Source: an uncultured Collinsella sp. (GTDB lineage Bacteria; Actinomycetota; Coriobacteriia; Coriobacteriales; Coriobacteriaceae). Taken from it: a stretch of 45,614 nt of DNA. The position numbers and the translations under genes were made by a program. Numbering within the stretch: position 1 is the stretch's first letter; every line of letters begins with the position of its first letter. Below, in pieces: positions 1-7,769 of the stretch. A model generated the notes under the pieces. The model was not told where the DNA came from and searched no databases. It was given only the letters and a program-made list of their open reading frames with translations. The DNA is taken from assembly GCA_905197665.1 (NCBI GenBank), contig CAJJZP010000019.1, forward strand, positions 1 through 45,614. Direction: 5' to 3'.

Positions 1-32
1 GGCCAGCCCGTGGGAGGCCAGGGCGCCGCTGA
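1..32 (+). CDS. 3' end of an upstream gene (partial)
   Basis: The third reading frame reads a short basic, Arg/Gly-rich tail ending in TGA at 30-32, and a strong intrinsic terminator follows about 40 nt later. This fits the C-terminus of a gene starting outside the window. coaE is often preceded by rpsA or polA in related genomes, but ten residues cannot identify the gene. Another frame remains open longer, so even the frame is uncertain. Confidence 0.25.
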   Translation, partial: PARGRPGRR

Positions 33-70
33 CCGGTGGACGGCACCGAGCCGTCATCGAAACTGCAGAA

Positions 71-100
71 GGGGGAGGCCTCGCGGCCTCTCCCTTTTTT
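71..100 (+). terminator. Intrinsic terminator upstream of coaE
   Basis: A 10-bp GC-rich stem (71-80 with 85-94, one G-U pair) has the 4-nt loop TCGC and is followed directly by six T residues (95-100). This is the textbook Rho-independent form and ends the transcript entering from the left edge. Confidence 0.9.
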
Positions 101-227
101 GCGTTTGATAGAGAGCTGTAATACAAGAACTTGCCTTCGTTTAGCTTGTCTTACTGTTTGGCTGTATTTTGAGTCCTTCTTTTCTATTTGCGCGATAATA
201 ACTCCCATTGGCGTAAGGGAGGACTTG

Positions 228-869
228 ATGTTTACCGTTTTTGTCTTGGGCAATATTGCTTCGGGTAAGTCGACTGCCTGCCGCTATTTCGAATCTCGTG
301 GCGCTATGCTTATCGATCTGGATGAGCTTGCAAAATCGCTGTATGTGCCGGGCTCTGATATCGTTAACGCTCTTGCGGATGAATTCGGTTGGGATATTTT
401 GGATGAGATAGGCGGCATTCGCCGCAGCATCCTCGCTTCTCGAGCTTTCGCTTCTCCTGATTCGGTCACACGGCTCAATGGCATCGTGCATCCCGTTCTG
501 ATTGAACAGCTTTCGCTTAGGATTCTCGATCCGGTTTGTTGTACGGTTTCATCTCCCCGTTATCCCTTTGCGGTGGTCGAGGTTTCTGCTCCGACTGGTT
601 TTGAGGATGCATTTGGCTTGGCTGATGAAATTCTGGTCATTAGCGCCCCTTTGTCAGTTCGTCGCGAGCGCGCTATTCAACGTGGCATGGAGCCATCCGA
701 TTTCGATGCTCGTTCTGCTTGCCAGCCCGAAGAGTCTGCGCTCTGCAATCTCGCTACAACGGTGATTGATAATGCCGCTGGCGATAATTCGCTCTTTGAG
801 CAGCTTGACTCATGGCTTGCATGCCACGGGTTTATAGATACTGCGGACAAGGAGGAGGCCGATGCCTAA
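228..869 (+). CDS. coaE: Dephospho-CoA kinase
   Basis: CoaE phosphorylates the 3'-hydroxyl of dephospho-CoA with ATP, the last step of cytosolic coenzyme A synthesis. The 213-aa product has the normal length and opens with the P-loop GNIASGKST (residues 8-16), followed by the D-x-D-x-L-A pattern (LIDLDELAKSL) seen after the P-loop in this family. I chose ATG 228 because GTAAGGGAGG lies just upstream and the P-loop then starts at the usual position; an in-frame start exists at 36 but runs through the terminator. The stop overlaps the next start by 8 nt, so the two genes are translationally coupled. No confident promoter is seen in the AT-rich leader 101-227. Confidence 0.93.
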   Translation: MFTVFVLGNIASGKSTACRYFESRGAMLIDLDELAKSLYVPGSDIVNALADEFGWDILDEIGGIRRSILASRAFASPDSVTRLNGIVHPVLIEQLSLRILDPVCCTVSSPRYPFAVVEVSAPTGFEDAFGLADEILVISAPLSVRRERAIQRGMEPSDFDARSACQPEESALCNLATTVIDNAAGDNSLFEQLDSWLACHGFIDTADKEEADA

Positions 870-1443
870 GGCACGTTTCTTTACGTGGTATCGCGTGGCG
901 CCACTTGCCGTTGTGTTCGTCTTCGGCCTTATTTCGCTCGTCTACTCGTGTGCTCCTGCCGCTTTCTTTAAGCCACTGTATCCGATTGACTACGAGGCAT
1001 ATGTAAAGCAATCCAGTATTTCGCATAATCTGGATCCGTATCTGGTGTGCGCTGTCATTAAGTCGGAATCGAATTGGGATCCCGAGGCCGAGTCGAATCA
1101 GGGTGCTCAGGGATTGATGCAGCTGATGCCCGAGACTGCCCAGGATATGATCGCCAAGGGCCTTGTCGACGGAGAGGTGTATTCGGCCGACAATCTTAAC
1201 GATCCGGCTACGAATATCGAGTTTGGCTGCGCATACCTCTCGTATCTTCTCACCTATTTCAACGGGTCGACGGATAGTGCCATCGCCGCCTATAACGCCG
1301 GTATGGGCAATGTCGACGGATGGGCGCAGCAGAACACGTCACTCCATAATGCGATTACCTTCCCTGAAACTCAGGCTTATCTGATTCGCGTCAATAATGC
1401 CTGGGTTCGATATAAGACTCTCTATCCCGATCGGTTCGTATAG
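862..1443 (+). CDS. Membrane-anchored lytic transglycosylase (SLT domain)
   Basis: This 193-aa protein has one N-terminal membrane segment (about residues 12-33) followed by a Slt-type lysozyme-like domain that cleaves peptidoglycan glycan strands, forming 1,6-anhydro ends outside the membrane. Visible family motifs are the catalytic glutamate in IKSESNWDP (Glu69), GAQGLMQLMPETA and AAYNAGMGNV. The ATG lies inside the end of coaE (8-nt overlap) and is preceded by GGAGGAGG at 851-858. A standalone SLT domain of this size occurs in many Gram-positive bacteria. The exact subfamily and whether it acts in growth, division or secretion cannot be told. Confidence 0.88.
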   Translation: MPKARFFTWYRVAPLAVVFVFGLISLVYSCAPAAFFKPLYPIDYEAYVKQSSISHNLDPYLVCAVIKSESNWDPEAESNQGAQGLMQLMPETAQDMIAKGLVDGEVYSADNLNDPATNIEFGCAYLSYLLTYFNGSTDSAIAAYNAGMGNVDGWAQQNTSLHNAITFPETQAYLIRVNNAWVRYKTLYPDRFV

Positions 1444-1463
1444 GACTAAACCCACCGCCTGCG

Positions 1464-1469
1464 TATACT
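1464..1469 (+). promoter_or_regulatory. Candidate -10 element for uvrB
   Basis: TATACT matches the -10 consensus at five of six positions and has TG two bases upstream, like an extended -10. No good -35 hexamer is seen. The distance to the uvrB start (ATG 1495) is about right. No LexA-like box is recognisable here, unlike upstream of uvrA. Confidence 0.3.
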
Positions 1470-1494
1470 GCAGATGTATGAGTTAGGAGTATCC

Positions 1495-3735
1495 ATGGCG
1501 GAATTTGAAGTAGAACGCGTTGGTGGTGAACTTAAGCGCTTTGGCGTTGAGGGCGCTGAGGTGCCGTTTGAAGTCGTTTCCCCCTATGAGCCTGCCGGTT
1601 CCCAGCCCAAGGCCATTGAGTCGCTTGTGCAGGGCGTGAGGGACGGAGATCGCTATCAGGTTTTGCTGGGCGTGACTGGTTCGGGCAAGACCTTCACGAT
1701 GGCAAAGACTATTGAGGCCCTGGGAAAGCCGACGCTGGTCATGGCTCCGAATAAAACGCTTGCCGCTCAGCTTGCGAGCGAGCTCAAAGAGTTCTTTCCC
1801 AATAACGCTGTGGTCTACTTCGTCTCGTACTACGACTACTATCAGCCCGAGGCGTATGTGCCGCAAAGTGATACATATATCGAGAAAGACTCATCGATTA
1901 ACGAAGAGGTCGAGATGCTGCGCCATCAGGCGACCGCATCACTGCTCTCTCGACGAGATGTGATCGTCGTCGCATCGGTCTCGTGTATCTATGGCATTGG
2001 CTCTCCTGAGGACTATGCGGGCCTAGCCCCGAACGTCGACAAGAAGGTGCCGCTCGAGCGCGATGACTTTATCCATGCACTTATCGACATTCAATATGAT
2101 CGCAATGACTATGACCTGGCACGCGGCACGTTCCGCGTGCGCGGCGATGTTGTCGACGTGTATCCGCCTTATGCCGAGCATCCGTTGCGGTTTGAGTTCT
2201 TTGGCGACGAGGTCGAGCTGATTGCCGAGATCGATGAGGTCACCGGTGAGATGCTGCGTGAGTACGAGGCCATCCCCGTATGGCCGGCATCGCACTACGT
2301 GACCGAGAAGCCGAAGGTCAAGGCGGCTCTGAAATCGATCAGCGAAGAGTGCGAGAAGCGCGTGGCGGAGCTCAAGGCGACCGACAAGTTGCTCGAGGCG
2401 CAGCGTCTGCAGCAGCGCACCGATTATGATCTTGAGATGCTCGAGACGATGGGCTTTTGCAACGGCATCGAGAACTACTCGCGTCATCTGGACGGTCGCA
2501 AGCCGGGCGAGCCGCCGTTTACCCTGATCGATTACTTTCCCAAGGATATGCTCTGCATCATCGATGAGAGCCATGTGACAGTGCCGCAGATTCGCGGCAT
2601 GCACGAAGGTGACCGCTCGCGTAAGGTGACGCTGGTGGAACACGGTTTTCGCCTGCCCTCGGCGCTCGATAACCGCCCGCTTCGTTTCGATGAGTTTGAG
2701 GCAAGGATCCCCCAGTTTATCTATGTTTCGGCCACGCCGGGCGACTATGAGCTGCGGGTTAGCCAGAACGACGTTGAGCAGATTATTCGTCCGACCGGTC
2801 TGCTCGATCCCAAGATCGACGTTCGTCCGGTCCGAGGCCAGATTGACGATCTTGAGGACGAGATTCGCGAGCGCGTTGCCCGCAAGGAGCGCGTGCTGGT
2901 GACCACGTTGACCAAGCGCATGGCCGAGGACCTGACCGACCATCTGCTCGACGCGGGCATTAAGGTCAATTACATGCACTCTGATACGGCGACAATGGAC
3001 CGTGTCGAGATCTTGCGAACGCTGCGCGAGGGCAAGATCGATGTTCTCGTTGGCATCAACCTGCTTCGCGAGGGCTTGGATCTTCCCGAGGTCTCACTGG
3101 TGGCAATTCTCGATGCCGATAAGGAAGGCTTCTTGCGCAACCGCCGTTCGCTGATTCAGACGATTGGCCGTGCGGCCCGTAACGCCGATGGCGAAGTCAT
3201 CATGTATGCAGACGTTGTGACCGATTCGATGAAAGAGGCCATCGAGGAGACGCAGCGCCGTCGCGAGATTCAGATGGCATATAACGAAGAGCATGGCATT
3301 GTGCCCAGGACGGTGCGCAAGGCCATCAACGACATCTCAAGTTTTATTGCCGAGGCCGAAAAAACCGTGGGTTCCAAGGGGCGCTCGAAGGGCGACTCTC
3401 TTGGCCATGGCGCATTCTATACGCCCGATGCGTCGGGCGAGGGCGGCGTGCCGGAAACGGTGGCGCCCGAGCAGACACTTGCGGAGCAGTTGGAAGAACT
3501 GCCGCATGACGAGCTTGTGCGGATCGTCGAAACCATGGAAGAGGATATGCGTAACGCTTCTGCCGCCATGGACTTTGAGGAGGCGGCGCGCCTGCGCGAT
3601 GCCGTCGTTCAGATTCGGGCGATGCTCGAGGGTGCGTCTGAGGACGAGACGATCGAGCGCTTACGTTCGCAGGCCCGCAAGGGTTCCACGTTCGCATCGG
3701 GCAGAAAACGCCAGGGTGCACGGTTTAAGAAATAG
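1495..3735 (+). CDS. uvrB: Excinuclease ABC subunit B
   Basis: UvrB is the damage-verifying helicase-like subunit of nucleotide excision repair; it receives DNA from UvrA and recruits UvrC. The 746-aa protein shows Walker A GVTGSGKT (59-66), the beta-hairpin region beginning SYYDYYQPEAY that clamps DNA, the DESH motif, the helicase motif QTIGRAARN and a C-terminal UVR domain (about 680-715, MDFEEAARLRD) that pairs with the UVR domain of UvrC. ATG 1495 is preferred over ATG 1474 because TTAGGAG lies 6 nt before it. It is somewhat longer than the E. coli protein (673 aa), with a Gly/Ser-rich linker before the UVR domain. Confidence 0.97.
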   Translation: MAEFEVERVGGELKRFGVEGAEVPFEVVSPYEPAGSQPKAIESLVQGVRDGDRYQVLLGVTGSGKTFTMAKTIEALGKPTLVMAPNKTLAAQLASELKEFFPNNAVVYFVSYYDYYQPEAYVPQSDTYIEKDSSINEEVEMLRHQATASLLSRRDVIVVASVSCIYGIGSPEDYAGLAPNVDKKVPLERDDFIHALIDIQYDRNDYDLARGTFRVRGDVVDVYPPYAEHPLRFEFFGDEVELIAEIDEVTGEMLREYEAIPVWPASHYVTEKPKVKAALKSISEECEKRVAELKATDKLLEAQRLQQRTDYDLEMLETMGFCNGIENYSRHLDGRKPGEPPFTLIDYFPKDMLCIIDESHVTVPQIRGMHEGDRSRKVTLVEHGFRLPSALDNRPLRFDEFEARIPQFIYVSATPGDYELRVSQNDVEQIIRPTGLLDPKIDVRPVRGQIDDLEDEIRERVARKERVLVTTLTKRMAEDLTDHLLDAGIKVNYMHSDTATMDRVEILRTLREGKIDVLVGINLLREGLDLPEVSLVAILDADKEGFLRNRRSLIQTIGRAARNADGEVIMYADVVTDSMKEAIEETQRRREIQMAYNEEHGIVPRTVRKAINDISSFIAEAEKTVGSKGRSKGDSLGHGAFYTPDASGEGGVPETVAPEQTLAEQLEELPHDELVRIVETMEEDMRNASAAMDFEEAARLRDAVVQIRAMLEGASEDETIERLRSQARKGSTFASGRKRQGARFKK

Positions 3736-3738
3736 CGA

Positions 3739-3781
3739 ACAGGCCCCGAGTTCCCTGTGGAGCTTGGGGCCTGTGTCTTTT
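3739..3781 (+). terminator. Intrinsic terminator after uvrB
   Basis: A 9-bp stem (ACAGGCCCC, 3739-3747, with GGGGCCTGT, 3766-3774) is followed by GTCTTTT. It separates uvrB from the convergent minus-strand gene ending at 3801. The U-tract is interrupted, so termination may be incomplete. Confidence 0.7.
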
Positions 3782-3800
3782 GCGCGCTGGAATTCGTGCG

Positions 3801-5441
3801 TTAGAGGTCTGCGATCAGGGCTTCGGCACAACGTATGCCGTCGGTGGCCGCGCTCATGATGCCGCCGGCATATCCAGCTCCCTCACCGCAAGGGTAGAGG
3901 CCCGGGGTCGACACGGCATGGCACGTTCGGTCTCGGGTGACAGTGACCGGTGAGCTCGAACGAGTCTCCACGCCGGTAAGAACGGCATCGGGGCGGTCGT
4001 AGCCTCGTAGCTTTTTTCCGAGTAGGGGAAGTCCCAGGCGGAGCGACTCGACGATATGCTGCGGCAGGGCTTCGTCAATTGCCGTCCAGGTCACACCGAG
4101 CGGATAGGTGGGCTTTACCTTTCCGGGCGCCTTGCTGGCGCGTCCTGCGAGGAAATCTCCGACGAGCTGTGCCGGTGCGTTCCAGTTGGAACCGCCCAGG
4201 CGATAGGCGGCCGCCTCGCAGGCACGCTGGAGCTCGATGCCGGCGAGCGGGTCATCGTCGGGAAGGTCCTCTGGCGTGACGTTAACGAGCAGGGCGGCAT
4301 TTGCGTTGTGTCCGTCGCGGGCATTGAGACTGGCGCCGTTGACGCACAGGTGGCCCTGCTCGGAAGAGGCAGCGACAACCTGCCCGCCGGGGCACATACA
4401 AAACGAGAACACGCTGCGGCCGTTGGGAAGATGGGCGACAAGCTTGTAGGGGGCTGCTCCGAGTGCCGGGTGCCCCGCCGAAGGGCCATATTGGGCACGG
4501 TCGATGTCGCGCTGTGGATGCTCGATGCGCACGCCCATGGCAAAGGTCTTTTGTGCGAGGGCCACGTTGTGGCCCTTAAGGAGCTCAAAAATATCGCGAG
4601 CAGAATGCCCGCAGGCGAGGATGAGGTGATTTGTCTCGATTGGCTCGCAAGCGGCGTCTTGGGACGATTGGACATCAATACCGGTGATGGCGCCAGACGC
4701 GTCGATGCGAATGTCGACGAGCTTCGTTCGATAACGGACGACACCTCCGAGCTGCTCGATGCGCTGGGATATAGCGGTGACAACCGTGGGAAGGATGTCG
4801 GAGCCAATGTGCGGCTTGGCATCCCATAGAATATCGCGGGGCGCGCCCGCCTCGACGAAGGTTTCGAGGATAAGGCGATGGGCGGGATTTTTGGTTCCCG
4901 TATTGAGTTTGCCGTCCGAGAAGGTTCCCGCGCCGCCCAGGCCAAACTGGATATTGCTCTCGGGGTCGAGGATGCGCTCCTTTAGAAAGAGGTCGATCGC
5001 CTGCGAGCGGCGAAATGCCGGGTCGCCGCGCTCGATGAGCAAGGGCTTAAGACCTGCTTCGGCGAGCGTAAGCGCAGCGAAAAGGCCGGCGCATCCGGCG
5101 CCGACAACGACAGGGCGTTCTTGAGGTGCGTCGGAGGTGGGGGAGGGGAATGAAGGCTCATCGTCTTCTATCGCGCGTACGCGCGAGCGGTCACGCTCGA
5201 CAACGCTGTCGACTGCTTCTCGCTCGAGGTGGGGACTAGTCAGCTCAACACGAAAGCCCAGGATAAAATGGACGTCTCGTTTTTTGCGAGCGTCGATTGA
5301 CTTGCGGTGGAGCTCGATGGACTTGATTTCGGAGTCCTTGCAACGTAGGACGCGCTTGGCGACTCGCTTGCCAACAATGAGACAGGCATTTTCATCGCCG
5401 GCTTCATCGAGCGACGCGTTGACTTGGGTGATTTCAATCAT
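3801..5441 (-). CDS. NAD(P)/FAD-dependent oxidoreductase (COG2509-like)
   Basis: A 546-aa flavoprotein. An N-terminal domain of about 95 residues precedes a Rossmann dinucleotide fold (VVVGAGCAGLFAALTLAEAG, then an acidic LIERG strand end). A second flavin-contact region is FGLGGAGTFSDGKLNTG, and the C-terminus reads LYPCGEGAGYAGGIMSAATDG, typical of this FAD-dependent family of unknown substrate. The start was set at ATG 5441 because AAGGAG lies just upstream; longer in-frame starts overlap the terminator of the preceding gene. It is downstream of another flavoprotein gene on the same strand but separated from it by that terminator. The reaction is unknown; NAD(P)H-linked reduction is inferred only from the fold. 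Confidence 0.82.
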   Translation of the reverse strand: MIEITQVNASLDEAGDENACLIVGKRVAKRVLRCKDSEIKSIELHRKSIDARKKRDVHFILGFRVELTSPHLEREAVDSVVERDRSRVRAIEDDEPSFPSPTSDAPQERPVVVGAGCAGLFAALTLAEAGLKPLLIERGDPAFRRSQAIDLFLKERILDPESNIQFGLGGAGTFSDGKLNTGTKNPAHRLILETFVEAGAPRDILWDAKPHIGSDILPTVVTAISQRIEQLGGVVRYRTKLVDIRIDASGAITGIDVQSSQDAACEPIETNHLILACGHSARDIFELLKGHNVALAQKTFAMGVRIEHPQRDIDRAQYGPSAGHPALGAAPYKLVAHLPNGRSVFSFCMCPGGQVVAASSEQGHLCVNGASLNARDGHNANAALLVNVTPEDLPDDDPLAGIELQRACEAAAYRLGGSNWNAPAQLVGDFLAGRASKAPGKVKPTYPLGVTWTAIDEALPQHIVESLRLGLPLLGKKLRGYDRPDAVLTGVETRSSSPVTVTRDRTCHAVSTPGLYPCGEGAGYAGGIMSAATDGIRCAEALIADL

Positions 5442-5457
5442 CGAGGTCTCCTTAGAG

Positions 5458-5491
5458 GCAAGAAAGAGGCCGTCCGGTATCCCAGACGGCC
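5458..5491 (-). terminator. Terminator downstream of the HI0933-like flavoprotein gene (minus strand)
   Basis: A 7-bp stem (5468-5474 with 5485-5491) has two further inner G-C pairs. Read on the minus strand it is followed by TCTTTCTT. It sits between the gene ending at 5522 and the ribosome binding site of the gene starting at 5441. Confidence 0.6.
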
Positions 5492-5521
5492 CGAATGCGT
5501 TTTTGATTATAGACTGCGCGG

Positions 5522-6793
5522 CTACAGGCTGCTTGCAGCGCGAATGCCCGAGATCCAGGCCCACGCAAGGTTAAAGCCTCCGCAATCGGCGTCGATGTCG
5601 AGCGCTTCACCGCAGACGTAAAGCGGGGCGTCGACAACGCTGCGCGCGCGTAGGCTGGGTGTTGAGATGCTCTCGACAGATATGCCACCACGCATGACCT
5701 GTGCTGAGCGCTCCTCGGCTGTTCCCTCGACGAGCAACTTAAAGTGTTTGAGGATCGAGACCAGGTGGATGACATCGTTGGAGCCTGGATGGCACTGCTC
5801 GAACGCTGTGCAGACGACGCGGGAGAGTTGCGGGGCGAGCATGCCGTCGAGCCAACGGGGATCACGGGGCGAAAAGCCGCCGAGCAGCTCAACACGCCGG
5901 TTGAGCATATCGAGCAACTCGTCTTTGGAGAGGTCGGGGAAAACGTCGAGCAGGATCGTATCGCCGTGCTGGATACGACGAGAGAGGTTGAAGACAGCGA
6001 CGCCCGAGATACCGAAGGTTCGAAACAGCACTTCACCGTCTTCGTGCCAGAGCTCATTATGATTGCGGGCGAGCGTCAAGCGGGCGCGGACGCGCAGGCC
6101 ATCCAACGTCTTGAGTGCCGCTCGATCGCCAACGACCGTTGCCGATACGGGGCAGAGGACGGGGCGTAGCGAAGTGAGGGGGAAGCGAAACATATCGGCG
6201 ATACCGGTGGGGTTGCCGCCCGTGGCGATAATTACGGCATGTGCCTGCAGGGCCTCGTTCTTGCGAGGGACATCGGCGAGCGCCTTCCGAAGCGAGCGGA
6301 GCTCTGATTTTCGGTCGTCGTGCTTTTTTGCCTTGAGCGCCCGCGCTGGACGGTCTATTTGGAGTGCCCAGCCTTCGGAAGCTTTGCGCGCCGAGGCAAC
6401 GTTGGCTCCGCAGATTAAGGTGATACCTAGGCGGTCGCAAACGTTGAGAAGCGCGTCGCGCACCGATTCGGCGCGAAGGGAGCGCGGGTACAGCCGGCCT
6501 TCCTCGGAGGTTGTCATGATACCCAGCGAGGAGAAGAAACCCATAAGCTCTTGTTCGGGCTGGGGGCCCATGACGGATTCGACGAATGCGGGGTGGTTAT
6601 ACCGCTGAGGATCAATCGATTCGTTGGAGAGATTGCAGCGGCCGTTACCGGTCGCAAGGAGCTTGAGGCCGCAGGCGACGTCGCACTCAACGATGCAGAC
6701 GCTTTTGCCGGCGCGTGCGGCCGTAATGGCGGCGGCGAGGCCTGAAGCCCCGCCGCCGATTACCAAGACGTCATAGAGGGCGCTCGTGTTCAC
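5522..6793 (-). CDS. HI0933/YhiN-like flavoprotein (BaiN family)
   Basis: A 423-aa FAD-binding protein with the N-terminal motif VIGGGASGLAAAITAARAG, the family signature TGNGRCNLSN (about residue 48), and a C-terminal flavin motif YVCGEALDIDADCGGFNLAWAWISG. This family (HI0933/YhiN) includes BaiN, reported as a bile-acid-pathway reductase in gut clostridia, but most members have no proven substrate, so BaiN function is not claimed. The start is GTG 6793, directly after the TAA of the upstream mrp gene (no gap), with GACGAGG just before it inside mrp. The two genes therefore form one minus-strand transcription unit. Confidence 0.85.
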   Translation of the reverse strand: MNTSALYDVLVIGGGASGLAAAITAARAGKSVCIVECDVACGLKLLATGNGRCNLSNESIDPQRYNHPAFVESVMGPQPEQELMGFFSSLGIMTTSEEGRLYPRSLRAESVRDALLNVCDRLGITLICGANVASARKASEGWALQIDRPARALKAKKHDDRKSELRSLRKALADVPRKNEALQAHAVIIATGGNPTGIADMFRFPLTSLRPVLCPVSATVVGDRAALKTLDGLRVRARLTLARNHNELWHEDGEVLFRTFGISGVAVFNLSRRIQHGDTILLDVFPDLSKDELLDMLNRRVELLGGFSPRDPRWLDGMLAPQLSRVVCTAFEQCHPGSNDVIHLVSILKHFKLLVEGTAEERSAQVMRGGISVESISTPSLRARSVVDAPLYVCGEALDIDADCGGFNLAWAWISGIRAASSL

Positions 6794-7624
6794 TTAGGCC
6801 TCGTCGGTCTCGTGCGGGGTAATAGCCTCGACGGCAGAGACTGCCTTGGGCAACATGCCATCGGGCAGCGCGGTCTCGACCTCGCCCTTATCGCAGGCCT
6901 CGGCGAGTGCCGGATTAATGGGGAGCTGGCCCAAGATGTCGAGGTTATAGCGCTCTGCGACCTCGGGGAGCTTGCTCTTGCCAAAGACCTCGATCTTCTT
7001 GCCGCAGTCGGGGCACTCAATATAGCTCATGTTCTCGACAATGCCCAGAATGGGGACGTTCATCTTCTCGGCCATGTTGACCGCCTTGGCGACGATCATC
7101 GAGACCAGATCCTGCGGGCTCGTGACGATGACGATTCCGTCGACCGGCAGCGACTGGAAGACGGTGAGCGCGACGTCGCCTGTTCCCGGAGGCATGTCGA
7201 CCAGTAGGTAGTCGATGGGGCCCCACGAGGTCTCGCTCCAGAACTGCCTAATGGCGCCTGCGATGACCGGACCGCGCCAAAGGACGGGGTCGGTCTCGTT
7301 TTGGAGCAGCAGGTTGGAGCTCATGACCTTGACGCCGTGCTCGGAGATTTCGGGCAGCATAAGGTTGCCAAGCGCATGGACGTGGCGTCCACTCATACCG
7401 AACATCTTGGGGATAGAGGGACCGGTGATGTCGGCATCGAGGACGCCGACTTTGTGGCCGTGACGGGCAAGCTCGGTGGCGATGGCACCGGTGACAAATG
7501 ACTTGCCGACACCGCCCTTGCCGGAAAGCACGGCGATGACGCGCTTGACCTCGGACAGCGTGTTCTCCTCAAATTGCGACGGCGACGTTTGTCCGCCGGC
7601 GGCCTGTGCGTGTTCGCAACCCAT
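6794..7624 (-). CDS. mrp: Mrp/ApbC-family P-loop ATPase (iron-sulfur carrier)
   Basis: A 276-aa deviant Walker A ATPase of the Mrp/NBP35 family that binds and transfers [4Fe-4S] clusters to apoproteins in the cytosol. Visible motifs are SGKGGVGKS (34-42), DADITGPSIPKMFG, LVDMPPGTGD and the C-terminal cluster-binding CPDC pair within SYIECPDCGKK. The start ATG 7624 is preceded by AAAGGAGT; a longer in-frame reading begins at 7681 but has no ribosome binding site. The N-terminus lacks a DUF59 domain, as in the shorter Mrp forms. It is followed without spacing by the HI0933-like gene. A candidate promoter lies at 7680-7709. Confidence 0.93.
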   Translation of the reverse strand: MGCEHAQAAGGQTSPSQFEENTLSEVKRVIAVLSGKGGVGKSFVTGAIATELARHGHKVGVLDADITGPSIPKMFGMSGRHVHALGNLMLPEISEHGVKVMSSNLLLQNETDPVLWRGPVIAGAIRQFWSETSWGPIDYLLVDMPPGTGDVALTVFQSLPVDGIVIVTSPQDLVSMIVAKAVNMAEKMNVPILGIVENMSYIECPDCGKKIEVFGKSKLPEVAERYNLDILGQLPINPALAEACDKGEVETALPDGMLPKAVSAVEAITPHETDEA

Positions 7625-7679
7625 GTATGACTCCTTTGTATATGCTGGGGCCGGGGCCCCGCGATGTGACACGAGCGTC

Positions 7680-7709
7680 ATTGTACCCTCGTTTGCGAGC
7701 GGGAGTCAT
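7680..7709 (-). promoter_or_regulatory. Candidate promoter for mrp
   Basis: On the minus strand ATGACT (7709-7704) and TACAAT (7685-7680) are spaced by 18 nt, matching four of six and five of six consensus bases. A small inverted repeat (CTCG-TTTG-CGAG, 7688-7699) lies in the spacer. The predicted start is about 50 nt upstream of ATG 7624. Confidence 0.45.
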
Positions 7710-7769
7710 TTGCGATGCGTTTGGGCCGAGCGTGCTTGCAATACGATGGGCCCAAGCGAATGGGCGGGC

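Noticed and set aside
36..227. Extended coaE start at 36
   Set aside because: It would translate through a strong intrinsic terminator, and the internal ATG 228 has a clear ribosome binding site and fits the family N-terminus.
5522..6793. Bile-acid reductase BaiN as a firm name
   Set aside because: The HI0933/YhiN family is broad and no other bai genes are nearby, so only the family is supported.
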